Positions 37,598-45,553 of a stretch of DNA of 64,000 nt are shown piece after piece. The notes under the pieces are model-generated. The model made no database searches. It saw nothing but the letters and a program-made list of their open reading frames with translations, and was not told the origin of the DNA. The position numbers and the translations under genes are program-made. Numbering within the stretch: position 1 is the first letter of the stretch; every line of letters starts with the position of its first letter. The stretch lies in NCBI GenBank assembly GCA_003259005.1, contig QLII01000001.1:5757001-5821000 (forward strand). The letters run 5' to 3'. Source of the DNA: Spirosoma telluris. Its GTDB lineage: Bacteria; Bacteroidota; Bacteroidia; Cytophagales; Spirosomataceae.

Positions 37598-37879
37598 ATG
37601 AAAAGCTGGAAAGTAGTTTTACTAGTCATTGCCTTATTGGCCGTAGCACCTGATCTGATGGCTCAATGCGCTATGTGCCGGGGCACGGTCGAGAGCACCG
37701 TTAGCAATGGACGGAGCATTGTGGCGTCTGATCTGAATTTAGGTATTTTATATTTATTGTTAGCCCCTTACCTCATTGTTGCGTCAATCGGCTATCTCTG
37801 GTATCGAAACAGCAAACGAGAGCATGGAAGACGTATCGAAATTGCAGGCCGCGTTAGGCGGGCTATGTCCCAGATGTAG
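37598..37879 (+). CDS. Small exported CxxC membrane protein, function unknown
   Basis: A 93-residue protein: a signal peptide (MKSWKVVLLVIALLAVAPDLMAQ), a CAMC motif right after the cleavage site and one transmembrane segment (LGILYLLLAPYLIVASIGYLW), then a basic tail. Similar small proteins are common at this place in Bacteroidota oxidase operons. The two cysteines could bind copper or act in thiol chemistry, which is inference. Its last 56 nt overlap the start of the DUF983 gene. Confidence 0.75.
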   Translation: MKSWKVVLLVIALLAVAPDLMAQCAMCRGTVESTVSNGRSIVASDLNLGILYLLLAPYLIVASIGYLWYRNSKREHGRRIEIAGRVRRAMSQM

Positions 37880-38201
37880 GCAAGGCAAAATTTTCAAAAA
37901 GCCGTTCTACTCACCAAAAGGGTTTGATGAAATGTATGAGCATTGTCCGCATTGTGGGCTGCGCTACGAAGTTGAACCGGGTTATTTTATTGGCGCTATG
38001 TATGTCAGCTATGGCATATCGGGTGGGGTTGCTCTAGTGCTTGGATTCTTGCTTTTTTATCTGGGTCACGATCCCGAAGGATGGATCTATGCAGCAGCAA
38101 TTATACCCGTTATGATTCTGATCGCCCCCATAAACTTTCGAATATCACGTGTTATTTGGCTACATTATGTAGCGGGTATCCAGTATGTAAAAGGGCTTTA
38201 A
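37824..38201 (+). CDS. DUF983 family membrane protein
   Basis: A 125-residue protein. The start MEDVSKLQAALGGLCPRC at 37824 is chosen over the longer frame because it matches the family. A zinc-ribbon-like part has CPRCRQGKIFKK and CPHCGLRYEVEPGYFIGAMYVSYG (two CxxC pairs), followed by two to three transmembrane segments. Its function is unknown; the family often lies with cytochrome oxidase genes. Its 5' end overlaps the preceding gene by 56 nt in another frame. The stop codon lies in the operon terminator hairpin. Confidence 0.88.
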   Translation: MEDVSKLQAALGGLCPRCRQGKIFKKPFYSPKGFDEMYEHCPHCGLRYEVEPGYFIGAMYVSYGISGGVALVLGFLLFYLGHDPEGWIYAAAIIPVMILIAPINFRISRVIWLHYVAGIQYVKGL

Positions 38202-38215
38202 GGAGCCCTTTTTTT
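38191..38215 (+). terminator. Terminator of the respiratory operon
   Basis: AAGGGCT (38191-38197) pairs with AGCCCTT (38204-38210) around a loop that includes the DUF983 stop codon, followed by a T run to 38215. Confidence 0.8.
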
Positions 38216-38291
38216 ATGGGCAAAAAAAATAGTGATACTCATGCAACCTATGCTCTATTATCTTGCATCTTGCAGTTGAACCTAAACACAT

Positions 38292-38912
38292 ATGCTTCGA
38301 CTAATACCGTTTTTTACGACTGAAAAGCAGTTGATTGCTGCGTTGAAGCGGGGCGAAGGTCGCGCTCATAAGGTCGTTTATGAGCGGTTTTCAGGGAAAA
38401 TGCTGGCTGTATGCACGCGCTATTGTGCTAACCGTGACGATGCCGAAGAGGTAATGCTGGACGGGTTTATGCGTGTTTTTGAGAAAATTGAGCAGTTCCG
38501 GGAGGATGGGAGCTTTGAGGGGTGGATACGGCGTGTCATGGTGACTGAGTCACTCATGTTTTTGCGAAAGAATAAACAGTGGCGGCAAGAGGTGCCGATT
38601 GAAGACGTTGTAGTAGAGCCTGATTATGCCTGGGCCGATACAGCCGTCAACGAAAATGATTTACTGCGTATAGTGAATCAATTGCCCGATGGATATCGTA
38701 CCGTATTTAATCTGTATGCAATAGAAGGGTATTCACACGCCGAAATCGCTGATATGCTGGGCATTTCTGAAGGTACTTCGAAATCCCAGTTGAGTCGGGC
38801 ACGAATGCTATTACAGGCAAATTTGAAGAAATTAGAACAGGAGCCAAAAATGCACCAGCAGCTTGGCCAACATGGATATTATGAAAAAACAGCCAGAAAA
38901 GCAGCCTATTGA
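38292..38912 (+). CDS. ECF-type RNA polymerase sigma factor
   Basis: A 206-residue sigma-70 family member without regions 1 and 3, so an ECF factor. Region 2 spans about residues 25-90 (VVYERFSGKMLAVCTRYCANRDD is split; key part DAEEVMLDGFMRVFEKIEQF). Region 4 spans about 130-180 with a helix-turn-helix, YSHAEIADMLGISEGTSKSQL. The C-terminal 25 residues overlap the next gene by 41 nt. It is probably held by the membrane protein encoded next and released by an envelope signal. Confidence 0.92.
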   Translation: MLRLIPFFTTEKQLIAALKRGEGRAHKVVYERFSGKMLAVCTRYCANRDDAEEVMLDGFMRVFEKIEQFREDGSFEGWIRRVMVTESLMFLRKNKQWRQEVPIEDVVVEPDYAWADTAVNENDLLRIVNQLPDGYRTVFNLYAIEGYSHAEIADMLGISEGTSKSQLSRARMLLQANLKKLEQEPKMHQQLGQHGYYEKTARKAAY

Positions 38913-39816
38913 TGATCTGTTTGCCCGCAAACTGGGTAACCTATCTCTGCCGCCCAGCGCCGATGGCTTTGCGCGACTACAGGCGCGTATGGGCCAGAGT
39001 AAGCAGGAAACGAAAGTAGTGTTTTGGCGCAACCCTGTTATGCAGCGCTATATGGCAGCTGCGGCCTGTTTATTGCTTGTTTGTCTGTTTGGGTGGATGT
39101 ACTGGCCATCGGGCGGTAAGTCAACCATTGATAGCGTACAAGTGGCAACGAACCGGTCGGGTAACTCTGCTTCGAAGGGAAAAATATCTACCCCTAAAGA
39201 GATTAGTGAACCTACTGACCAGTCAACCGATAAGCAAATAGAACCTGTCCTGCCAAATCAGAACGTGGCCGCAGAGCAATTAGCTAAAGTAAATAAGGTA
39301 TCCGAAGTCAACAATCGGAATGGTCATTCAGCCAATCCATCATCAGTTGAAATTCATAAATCAACTCAAAAGTCTTTGCCACGTTCAACCAATGAACCTG
39401 TTTTGGCCCAAGTAAACTCGACAAATACGAAAACAACGCCAGAAGCTATAAAACAGGAAGTTATACCACCACTTGCCCAACCGTCAACTGAACAGGTGGC
39501 GGAAAGTAAACCAATAACAAAACCTACTCCCAGTGCAGAACGAGTTCTGGTTGTAACGATTGCCGAGCCAGAAGCTCTGGTTGCGGCTCGACAGGCAGCT
39601 AAAACCGCCATTGAAGAGCAACCGATAGTTGCTTCAACGGATAAAGGCGAGAAAGACACTAAAACAGGTGGATTGTGGGCGCAGGTAAAACGAATTAAAC
39701 AGGGTGACGTGTTCGCTCGTCGGGACAATCAGGGCGACGACGAGCGAGGTTTACTAGACCGCGCTTATAGTGGTCTGAAACGCAGTTTAGATAAAGACAA
39801 ATCAGCTAAACAATGA
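38872..39816 (+). CDS. Membrane-anchored protein, possible anti-sigma factor
   Basis: A 314-residue protein with a cytoplasmic N-terminus of about 55 residues (start MDIMKKQPEKQPIDDLF), a single transmembrane segment (YMAAAACLLLVCLFGWMYW, near residue 65) and a long polar, Pro/Thr/Ser/Gln-rich tail that is probably periplasmic and disordered. Topology and overlap with the ECF sigma gene suggest an anti-sigma role, though no zinc-binding anti-sigma motif (HxxxCxxC) is visible. The ATG at 38881 is an alternative start. It overlaps the next gene by ATGA. Confidence 0.7.
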   Translation: MDIMKKQPEKQPIDDLFARKLGNLSLPPSADGFARLQARMGQSKQETKVVFWRNPVMQRYMAAAACLLLVCLFGWMYWPSGGKSTIDSVQVATNRSGNSASKGKISTPKEISEPTDQSTDKQIEPVLPNQNVAAEQLAKVNKVSEVNNRNGHSANPSSVEIHKSTQKSLPRSTNEPVLAQVNSTNTKTTPEAIKQEVIPPLAQPSTEQVAESKPITKPTPSAERVLVVTIAEPEALVAARQAAKTAIEEQPIVASTDKGEKDTKTGGLWAQVKRIKQGDVFARRDNQGDDERGLLDRAYSGLKRSLDKDKSAKQ

Positions 39817-40838
39817 ATAGGGTATTGGTTTTAGTCACTACAGCAACTGTGTTACTGATGGCATTAGCGACTCAGGCTAAGCCGTTAAGTCCGACGGATT
39901 CATTAGTTATTCGGTTTGCTAATCGCACTCGTCTGGTCATTTATGGGCCCGATAAAGCGAGTATCCAGGCCTTGTCGAATTACGACCTGAATAAAATTGT
40001 CCGTGAAATGGGCATGAAACTCGACTCGGTGCCGGGAGGCCCAACCGCTATTTCACAGGATGGCGGGCGCTTCCTGAAAGACACCGTACTTGTGGTGACA
40101 AAAAAGAAAGATGGCGTTACTATTGTTATCAATGGTAACAATGACGCTACTAAAGCATCTGAATCGCAAAAAGACAAGGATGACCAGCAATATAAGCAAT
40201 CATCTGAACGAGCAAAACGTAGGAGGGAAGGGAATAATTTTGATTATGGCGTAAGTATTGGCCTGAATAATTTCATCCAGCAAAGTACATCAGTGGCTTA
40301 TCCTGAAGATGGTTATGATTTACAGCCCTTGGGATCGCGTTACTTTGCATTATCCGTAGGAGCCATACCAACGATTATTCGGGGTAGGTACGCATCGCTC
40401 AAGCTGTACTACGGCGTTGAAGTAGCCTGGAATAATTTTATGTTTGAAGGAAATAACGTAGCCGAAAAAACACCCACGGGAGTCGCGTTTCCGGACGCAG
40501 GTAGAGAGCTACAAAAAAGCAAGTTGACTGTTTGCACAATTGGTGTTCCAGTGGTGCCGCGCGTTACCTTTTACAACAGTGATGGCCGGAAAATATGCCA
40601 TATTGGTTTTGGCGGCTATGTGAATTACCGACTGGATAGCTACCGGAAAATTAAGGAAGCCGATGGAACTAGAGATCGTCGGCATTCAGATTACTACCTG
40701 AATAGCATTCGATATGGACTGATGGCTCACCTGGGTATCCGCAGCTTTGATTTTTTTGCGAAATATGATCTGAGTCCATTATTTGACGTGGGGAAAGGTC
40801 CAGATGTTCGGACGCTTACATTTGGGATTGGATTCTAA
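39813..40838 (+). CDS. Probable outer-membrane beta-barrel protein, function unknown
   Basis: A 341-residue exported protein (signal peptide MNRVLVLVTTATVLLMALATQA). A charged middle stretch (about 110-140, rich in Lys, Asp and Arg) is followed by a C-terminal half with alternating hydrophobic and aromatic strands ending TLTFGIGF, a typical outer-membrane barrel end. It is translationally coupled (ATGA) to the preceding membrane protein and so belongs to the ECF sigma operon. The family was not recognised. Confidence 0.65.
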   Translation: MNRVLVLVTTATVLLMALATQAKPLSPTDSLVIRFANRTRLVIYGPDKASIQALSNYDLNKIVREMGMKLDSVPGGPTAISQDGGRFLKDTVLVVTKKKDGVTIVINGNNDATKASESQKDKDDQQYKQSSERAKRRREGNNFDYGVSIGLNNFIQQSTSVAYPEDGYDLQPLGSRYFALSVGAIPTIIRGRYASLKLYYGVEVAWNNFMFEGNNVAEKTPTGVAFPDAGRELQKSKLTVCTIGVPVVPRVTFYNSDGRKICHIGFGGYVNYRLDSYRKIKEADGTRDRRHSDYYLNSIRYGLMAHLGIRSFDFFAKYDLSPLFDVGKGPDVRTLTFGIGF

Positions 40839-40841
40839 CAC

Positions 40842-41666
40842 ATGTCAGCTAATTCTATTTCGATTATTGGTTTGGGTTGGTTAGGATTGCCCCTGGCAAA
40901 CCAATTGCTGGTTGAGGGATTTCAGGTTAAAGGCAGTACAACCTCAATCGAAAAAAAAACTTTAGTTGAGGAGAGCGGCATCGACACGTATGCGCTTCAA
41001 CTGGTTCCAGAGCCTGTTGGCGACCTTGCCAGCCTGCTTCAGGCTGATACACTTGTTATCAATATTCCGCCTAAAGCAGGAAAGTTAGGGGAAGACTTTC
41101 ATCCGGCTCAAATTAATTATCTGGCTCAGGCAATACGCCAGTCACCCATAAAACACGCTATTTACGTTAGCTCCACATCAGTCTACCCTGAACTTAACCG
41201 GATTGTAGTCGAAGATGATGTGGTCGAATTGCATCAATCTGCTGCACCTGGGCTCACCAGGGCTGAGCAACTGATACAGGGCCTGGCCCCGGATCGATTG
41301 GTTACGATACTTCGCTGTGGAGGGTTAATGGGATATGATCGTATTCCTGGAAAGTATGTTGCCGGGCGAACGGTAGACAGTGGAGCTGTGCCCGTCAATT
41401 ACCTTCATCGGGATGATGCCATTGGGATTCTGGTCAGCCTAATTCGGCAAGAGATAAGCGGAACATTCAATGCTGTTTCGCCGGAACATCCTACACGAGA
41501 AGCGATCTATCGGAAAAGCTGCGTCGATTTTGGTTATGAATTACCTACGTTTGTTACGCCCGCCAAGCCAGTTTCGTATAAAGTTATAAGCCCCGAAAAG
41601 TTAATAAACGCAACAAACTATCAGTTTCGGTACGCAGACCCGCTTACATTTTTCTATGCGTTATGA
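40842..41666 (+). CDS. NAD(P)-dependent SDR/epimerase-like protein (YeeZ-like)
   Basis: A 274-residue Rossmann-fold protein starting MSANSISIIGLGWLGLPLANQL, with the dinucleotide-binding GLGWLGLPLA (residues 10-19). IYVSSTSVYPELN lies at the catalytic serine position, but the usual YxxxK is not clear, as in atypical SDRs such as YeeZ. The substrate is unknown. The gene starts 3 nt after the barrel protein, so it may share that operon. Its 3' end overlaps the convergent glycosyltransferase gene by 6 nt. Confidence 0.82.
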   Translation: MSANSISIIGLGWLGLPLANQLLVEGFQVKGSTTSIEKKTLVEESGIDTYALQLVPEPVGDLASLLQADTLVINIPPKAGKLGEDFHPAQINYLAQAIRQSPIKHAIYVSSTSVYPELNRIVVEDDVVELHQSAAPGLTRAEQLIQGLAPDRLVTILRCGGLMGYDRIPGKYVAGRTVDSGAVPVNYLHRDDAIGILVSLIRQEISGTFNAVSPEHPTREAIYRKSCVDFGYELPTFVTPAKPVSYKVISPEKLINATNYQFRYADPLTFFYAL

Positions 41667-42809
41667 GCGGAGCAGATGACGCATACGTGTCTGAAAGAAC
41701 CCGCCCGATGAGGGTTTGCTCGTAGGCGTACTCGCACGGTTAAGAGCAGCTAAAAACAAAAAGTATCCCTGGGCGTGCCAGGCCCGAAAACGCTCGCTGA
41801 GCTGTTTATCGTACTGGGGGAGGTAATTGATTAGTTTATCCAGATCGAAGCGATCTGAGGCCACTCCAACGCCTGCACGCTGTCCATCAATCGCATTACA
41901 AGCTTGTTCGTAGTGATTTGATTGTGGAATCATCAGCGCCGGTTTTCCTAAATAAGCCGCTTCACAAACCGACTCAAAGCCTGCTGTTGTTACAATGGCC
42001 TTACAACAAGCCATAAACTCAACAAAGCGTTTGCCGTCGATAGCATGAAAGGTCAGTGTATCGTCAATAGCCTGATCAGGAATCGTTACACCCGAATGAA
42101 AGCCATCCATTCGAATGTCAGGATGTTGTTCATGGGCTTTGAGCAGTTCGACTTTTAGGCCGGGTTGTGTAACATAAGCTAAAAGAAAATCGCCAGCTGT
42201 CGGTTTTAGCTCGGTTACTTCCTGACGCAGCAAAGGCGGTACAATACGTACTCGTTTATGTGGTTCGTCGGGTTGCTTGTCGAACGATAACGCCAATAAT
42301 TCCTGTGCGCCAAAACACGTTAGCCGCGTATTTAATTTGAAGGCTTGCCGATAGAGCCATTGTCCTTTGGGCCGCTGAAAATTCGAATGAAACGCCATGT
42401 ATTGGTGAGCAATACAGACCATAGGTACAGTTGGGCGGAGCAAGGCATAGGTCATTCCTCCTAACATTTCAAAAAAGTTAACAACCACATCAGGTTGCTC
42501 TTTTTCGATTATATCCCGCACTTGCACCAAACTACGCCAGAAGGGTTTTGCATACCGTAGAGCCTGCAAGGTCGTTTTGACGGGTTCGAGTGCATTCGTG
42601 CCCGCATTATAAACCAGACCCGGACTAAAAACAGGCGTAATGGGCGCAGAAAATTTCTCGCTAAAGAAGGTCGGAACATCCCGATCAGCGGTTATCCCGA
42701 CAATGGCGCCGACAACCTCATGGCCAGCTATCTGTAAAAGTTGAGCCAGCGATAGGGCCTGGGTTAAATGTCCTCGTCCTTCACCCTGTACTAAGAATAA
42801 AACACGCAT
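41661..42809 (-). CDS. Glycosyltransferase, MJ1255/VC2487-like (GT-B fold)
   Basis: A 382-residue cytoplasmic protein opening MRVLFLVQGEGRGHLTQALSLAQ, the phosphate-binding GEGRGH loop of this MurG-like GT-B group. The C-terminal donor-sugar region is CKAIVTTAGFESVCEAAYLGKPALMIPQSNHYEQACNA (here residues about 275-312). The sugar donor and acceptor are unknown. It lies 14 nt downstream of the LpxH-like gene on the same strand, so a shared role in envelope lipid or glycan synthesis is plausible. Confidence 0.88.
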   Translation of the reverse strand: MRVLFLVQGEGRGHLTQALSLAQLLQIAGHEVVGAIVGITADRDVPTFFSEKFSAPITPVFSPGLVYNAGTNALEPVKTTLQALRYAKPFWRSLVQVRDIIEKEQPDVVVNFFEMLGGMTYALLRPTVPMVCIAHQYMAFHSNFQRPKGQWLYRQAFKLNTRLTCFGAQELLALSFDKQPDEPHKRVRIVPPLLRQEVTELKPTAGDFLLAYVTQPGLKVELLKAHEQHPDIRMDGFHSGVTIPDQAIDDTLTFHAIDGKRFVEFMACCKAIVTTAGFESVCEAAYLGKPALMIPQSNHYEQACNAIDGQRAGVGVASDRFDLDKLINYLPQYDKQLSERFRAWHAQGYFLFLAALNRASTPTSKPSSGGFFQTRMRHLLRS

Positions 42810-42823
42810 AATGCCATGAAAAA

Positions 42824-43660
42824 TTAGATTGTCGGGATCGGTAAGGGGCTATTCATGAATTTCTCAAACGGCTTTGTGGTTTGAGTCTGGACTGTAACCT
42901 CAGTTTCTTCGGTCAAAACCGATGTGTAATAAAGCAGGCTCCAGTTGCCGTCGTGGTCTTCAACGAGTGCACTTAGGGACTCAACCCAGTCGCCGGAGTT
43001 CATGTACATAATACCGTCGAATTCGCGAATGGCAGGTTGGTGAATATGCCCGCAGATGACTCCATCGCAGTTGCGGGCGCGGGCTAACTCGGTCAGTTTC
43101 TGCTCGTAGTCGGAGATATAGCTGACCGCCTGCTTAATGCGCGATTTAATGAGTTGCGAAAGAGAGTAATAAGGCAGACCGCGCCAGTTACGATAGTTAT
43201 TGTAAAATTTATTAACCCACAGCAAAAAGGTATAGCCTATATCGCCCAGATAGGCCAGCCATTTCATCTGAGAGGTGATCGAATCAAAAACATCGCCGTG
43301 GGTGACGTAGAACTTTTTATCTCCAGACGTAAAGGTGTAATCTTTGCGAATCGAAAAGTTCTTACCCACTTTCAGCGGCATCACCTGATCCAGAAAATCG
43401 TCGTGATTACCTCGTAGGTAAACAACTTTCGTATTATAGTGAACGATTTGTCGTAAAACCGTTTTAAAAAAAGCAGTGTGTTTTTTCTTCCAGGTGCCGT
43501 ATTGTTTCAACTGCCAGCCATCAATGATGTCGCCATTGAGGATAAGCTTTTGACAGGAGTAATTTCGCAGAAAGTCGGTGGCCTCCTTTGCTTTCGATCC
43601 GGCAGTGCCGAGGTGAATATCGGAGAGCACAATGGTACGGAACTGAGTGCTTACTTGCAT
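42824..43660 (-). CDS. UDP-2,3-diacylglucosamine diphosphatase-like metallophosphoesterase
   Basis: A 278-residue calcineurin-like phosphoesterase with all metal-site blocks: VLSDIHLG (about 11-18), NGDIIDGW (about 42-49), LRGNHDDFLD, VTHGDVFDS and CGHIHQPA. The LpxH group removes UMP from UDP-diacylglucosamine in lipid A synthesis. The length, somewhat above classical LpxH (about 240), and the DFLDQVMP part point to the LpxH-like group common in Bacteroidota, so assignment to lipid A itself is probable, not certain. It is likely co-transcribed with the glycosyltransferase gene and divergent from the NeuD-like gene. Confidence 0.87.
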   Translation of the reverse strand: MQVSTQFRTIVLSDIHLGTAGSKAKEATDFLRNYSCQKLILNGDIIDGWQLKQYGTWKKKHTAFFKTVLRQIVHYNTKVVYLRGNHDDFLDQVMPLKVGKNFSIRKDYTFTSGDKKFYVTHGDVFDSITSQMKWLAYLGDIGYTFLLWVNKFYNNYRNWRGLPYYSLSQLIKSRIKQAVSYISDYEQKLTELARARNCDGVICGHIHQPAIREFDGIMYMNSGDWVESLSALVEDHDGNWSLLYYTSVLTEETEVTVQTQTTKPFEKFMNSPLPIPTI

Positions 43661-43772
43661 GAACGAAACTAGACATCATACGTGACGTAAGATTTATCAC
43701 ACTGTTACCAAATTGACAAGATTATAGCTCTAGCAGAGCAATGGTTCATATTGACTTAACAAACAACAACTA

Positions 43773-44405
43773 ATGGAGAATCCGGTGCTTATTTTCGGGG
43801 CAGGAAGCCTGGGGCTGACGGCTTTAGACTTGTTTCAGCGCAACAATGTAGTGGTTTACGGACTACTGGATGACAATAAAGAATTGCATGGTAAAGAGTT
43901 CGGCGAGGTATCGGTGCTGGGCGAAACAGACGATGATGGCTTCCTCAAACTGATCGGCCATAAGTGCGAAGCATTTATCGCTATTAGCGATGCACGTGTT
44001 CGGAAGCGGTTAGTCAAAATGTTGAATGAACGGCGGAAAGTGCAGCCAGTCAATGCGATTCACGACACGGCAACAGTTTCTGTCCTGGCTACCATTGGCC
44101 ACGGCAATCTGATTGCTGCTCGGGTCGTGATTAATCCATACGCTGAGATTGGGCAACACTGCATCATCCAATCCGGTGCCGTAATTGAGAGTCAGGCTAA
44201 ACTAGGTGATTATGTGCAGGTCGGCACAGGAAGTATCGTAAACAGTGGCGTCACGATTGAAGAAGGAGCCTTCATTGGAACGGGTGCAACGATCATTGCC
44301 GGGATTACCATCGGCAAAGGGGCTCGAATAGGAGCAGGCTCAGTCGTTGTGGAGAACGTTGACGCTGGTGCGACTGTGTTTGGGAACCCCGCAAAGAAGC
44401 TTTAA
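43773..44405 (+). CDS. NeuD/PglD-like sugar O-acetyltransferase
   Basis: A 210-residue protein with an N-terminal Rossmann-like part (VLIFGAGSLGLTALDLF, residues 5-21) and a C-terminal left-handed beta helix built of hexapeptide repeats, for example VQVGTGSIVNSGVTIEEGAF (about 150-169) and GATIIAGITIGKGARIGAGS. This is the NeuD/PglD type, which acetylates nucleotide-linked amino sugars. The substrate is unknown. It converges with fcl across a perfect 32-bp palindrome, in a small envelope glycan cluster. Confidence 0.87.
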   Translation: MENPVLIFGAGSLGLTALDLFQRNNVVVYGLLDDNKELHGKEFGEVSVLGETDDDGFLKLIGHKCEAFIAISDARVRKRLVKMLNERRKVQPVNAIHDTATVSVLATIGHGNLIAARVVINPYAEIGQHCIIQSGAVIESQAKLGDYVQVGTGSIVNSGVTIEEGAFIGTGATIIAGITIGKGARIGAGSVVVENVDAGATVFGNPAKKL

Positions 44406-44412
44406 CGTGTGT

Positions 44413-44488
44413 TAGTGTAGTAAGTGAAGTGGGTGTAGTAAGTGCGATAGATTTTTCACTTACTACACCCACTTCACTTACTACACTA
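44413..44488. terminator. Perfect 32-bp palindrome between the NeuD-like gene and fcl
   Basis: Arms 44413-44444 and 44457-44488 are perfect reverse complements around a 12-nt loop. The arm is composed of the words TAGTGTAGTAAGTG and AAGTGGGTG. It starts 8 nt after one stop codon and ends 7 nt before the other, so a bidirectional terminator is likely. Confidence 0.8.
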
Positions 44489-44495
44489 CCTACAA

Positions 44496-45437
44496 TTATT
44501 CCACGTACAGCACTTCGTTCGCCAGGAAATCCTGATAGGTGCGTTCGAGGCCTTCTTTTAATTCAGTTGTGTGTTTCCAGCCCATGTTGTGAAGACGGGA
44601 AACATCCATGAGTTTACGGGGGGTGCCGTCGGGCTTTTCGGTATTCCAGCGTAATTCGCCCTCGAAGCCAACAATCTCTTTAATGAGTTCGGCTACTTCC
44701 CGGATTGTTACGTCTTCGCCTGTGCCAATATTGACGAACAGTTCATCGTTATAATGTTCCATCAAAAAGAAACAGGCATCGGCCAGGTCGTCAGCGTGCA
44801 GAAATTCGCGCATGGGTGATCCTGTACCCCAAACTTCTACGGTTGGCTGATTATTGATTTTCGCTTCGTGAAACTTACGGATCAACGCCGGTAATACGTG
44901 TGAGCCCTGCAAATCGTAGTTGTCATTCGGGCCGTATAGGTTTGTCGGCATGGCCGAAATGAAATCGCAGCCATATTGACTTCGGTAGGATTCACAGAGT
45001 TTGATACCCGTAATTTTGGCAATAGCGTATGGCTCGTTCGTTGATTCAAGAAAACCGCTAAGCAGGTATTCTTCTTTGAGCGGCTGCGGTGCTAATTTTG
45101 GATAGATGCACGACGACCCAAGGAACAACAACTTCTTAACACTTGTTTTATAGGCCTGATGAATAATATTTGATTCGATCATGAGGTTATCGTACAGAAA
45201 TTCGGCACGATAGGTGTTATTCGCCATAATACCCCCAACTTTGGCTGCGGCCAGAAACACATACTCAGGGCGTTCCTGCTCGAAAAAGCTGGCAACAGCC
45301 GCCTGATCGCGCAAATCCAGTTCAGACGATGTTCGGGTGATGATAGTAGTATAACCTTCTGCTTGAAGTTTACGAATAATAGCCGAACCGACCATACCTC
45401 GATGTCCGGCAACATAAATACGGGCCTGTTTTTCCAC
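44496..45437 (-). CDS. fcl: GDP-L-fucose synthase
   Basis: The last step in GDP-L-fucose synthesis from GDP-4-keto-6-deoxymannose, for capsule, LPS or glycoprotein glycans. The 313-residue SDR protein starts at a GTG (MEKQARIYVAGHRGMVGSA) with the GHRGMVG nucleotide loop at residues 11-17. Catalytic Ser is in FLGSSCIYPK (about 107) and the Tyr-Lys pair in NEPYAIAKITG (about 136-140). The AMPTNLYGPNDN block is typical. The preceding enzyme (gmd) is not in the window. Confidence 0.95.
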   Translation of the reverse strand: MEKQARIYVAGHRGMVGSAIIRKLQAEGYTTIITRTSSELDLRDQAAVASFFEQERPEYVFLAAAKVGGIMANNTYRAEFLYDNLMIESNIIHQAYKTSVKKLLFLGSSCIYPKLAPQPLKEEYLLSGFLESTNEPYAIAKITGIKLCESYRSQYGCDFISAMPTNLYGPNDNYDLQGSHVLPALIRKFHEAKINNQPTVEVWGTGSPMREFLHADDLADACFFLMEHYNDELFVNIGTGEDVTIREVAELIKEIVGFEGELRWNTEKPDGTPRKLMDVSRLHNMGWKHTTELKEGLERTYQDFLANEVLYVE

Positions 45438-45553
45438 GAGAATTGATTATAAACAAACCGCCAGCTAATGGGCGGACGAGTTGATAAAATAATACGACTT
45501 TATAAAGCGTTGCAAAACTAACAAACTTCAGGGATCAATCGTTTGCCCGTACT

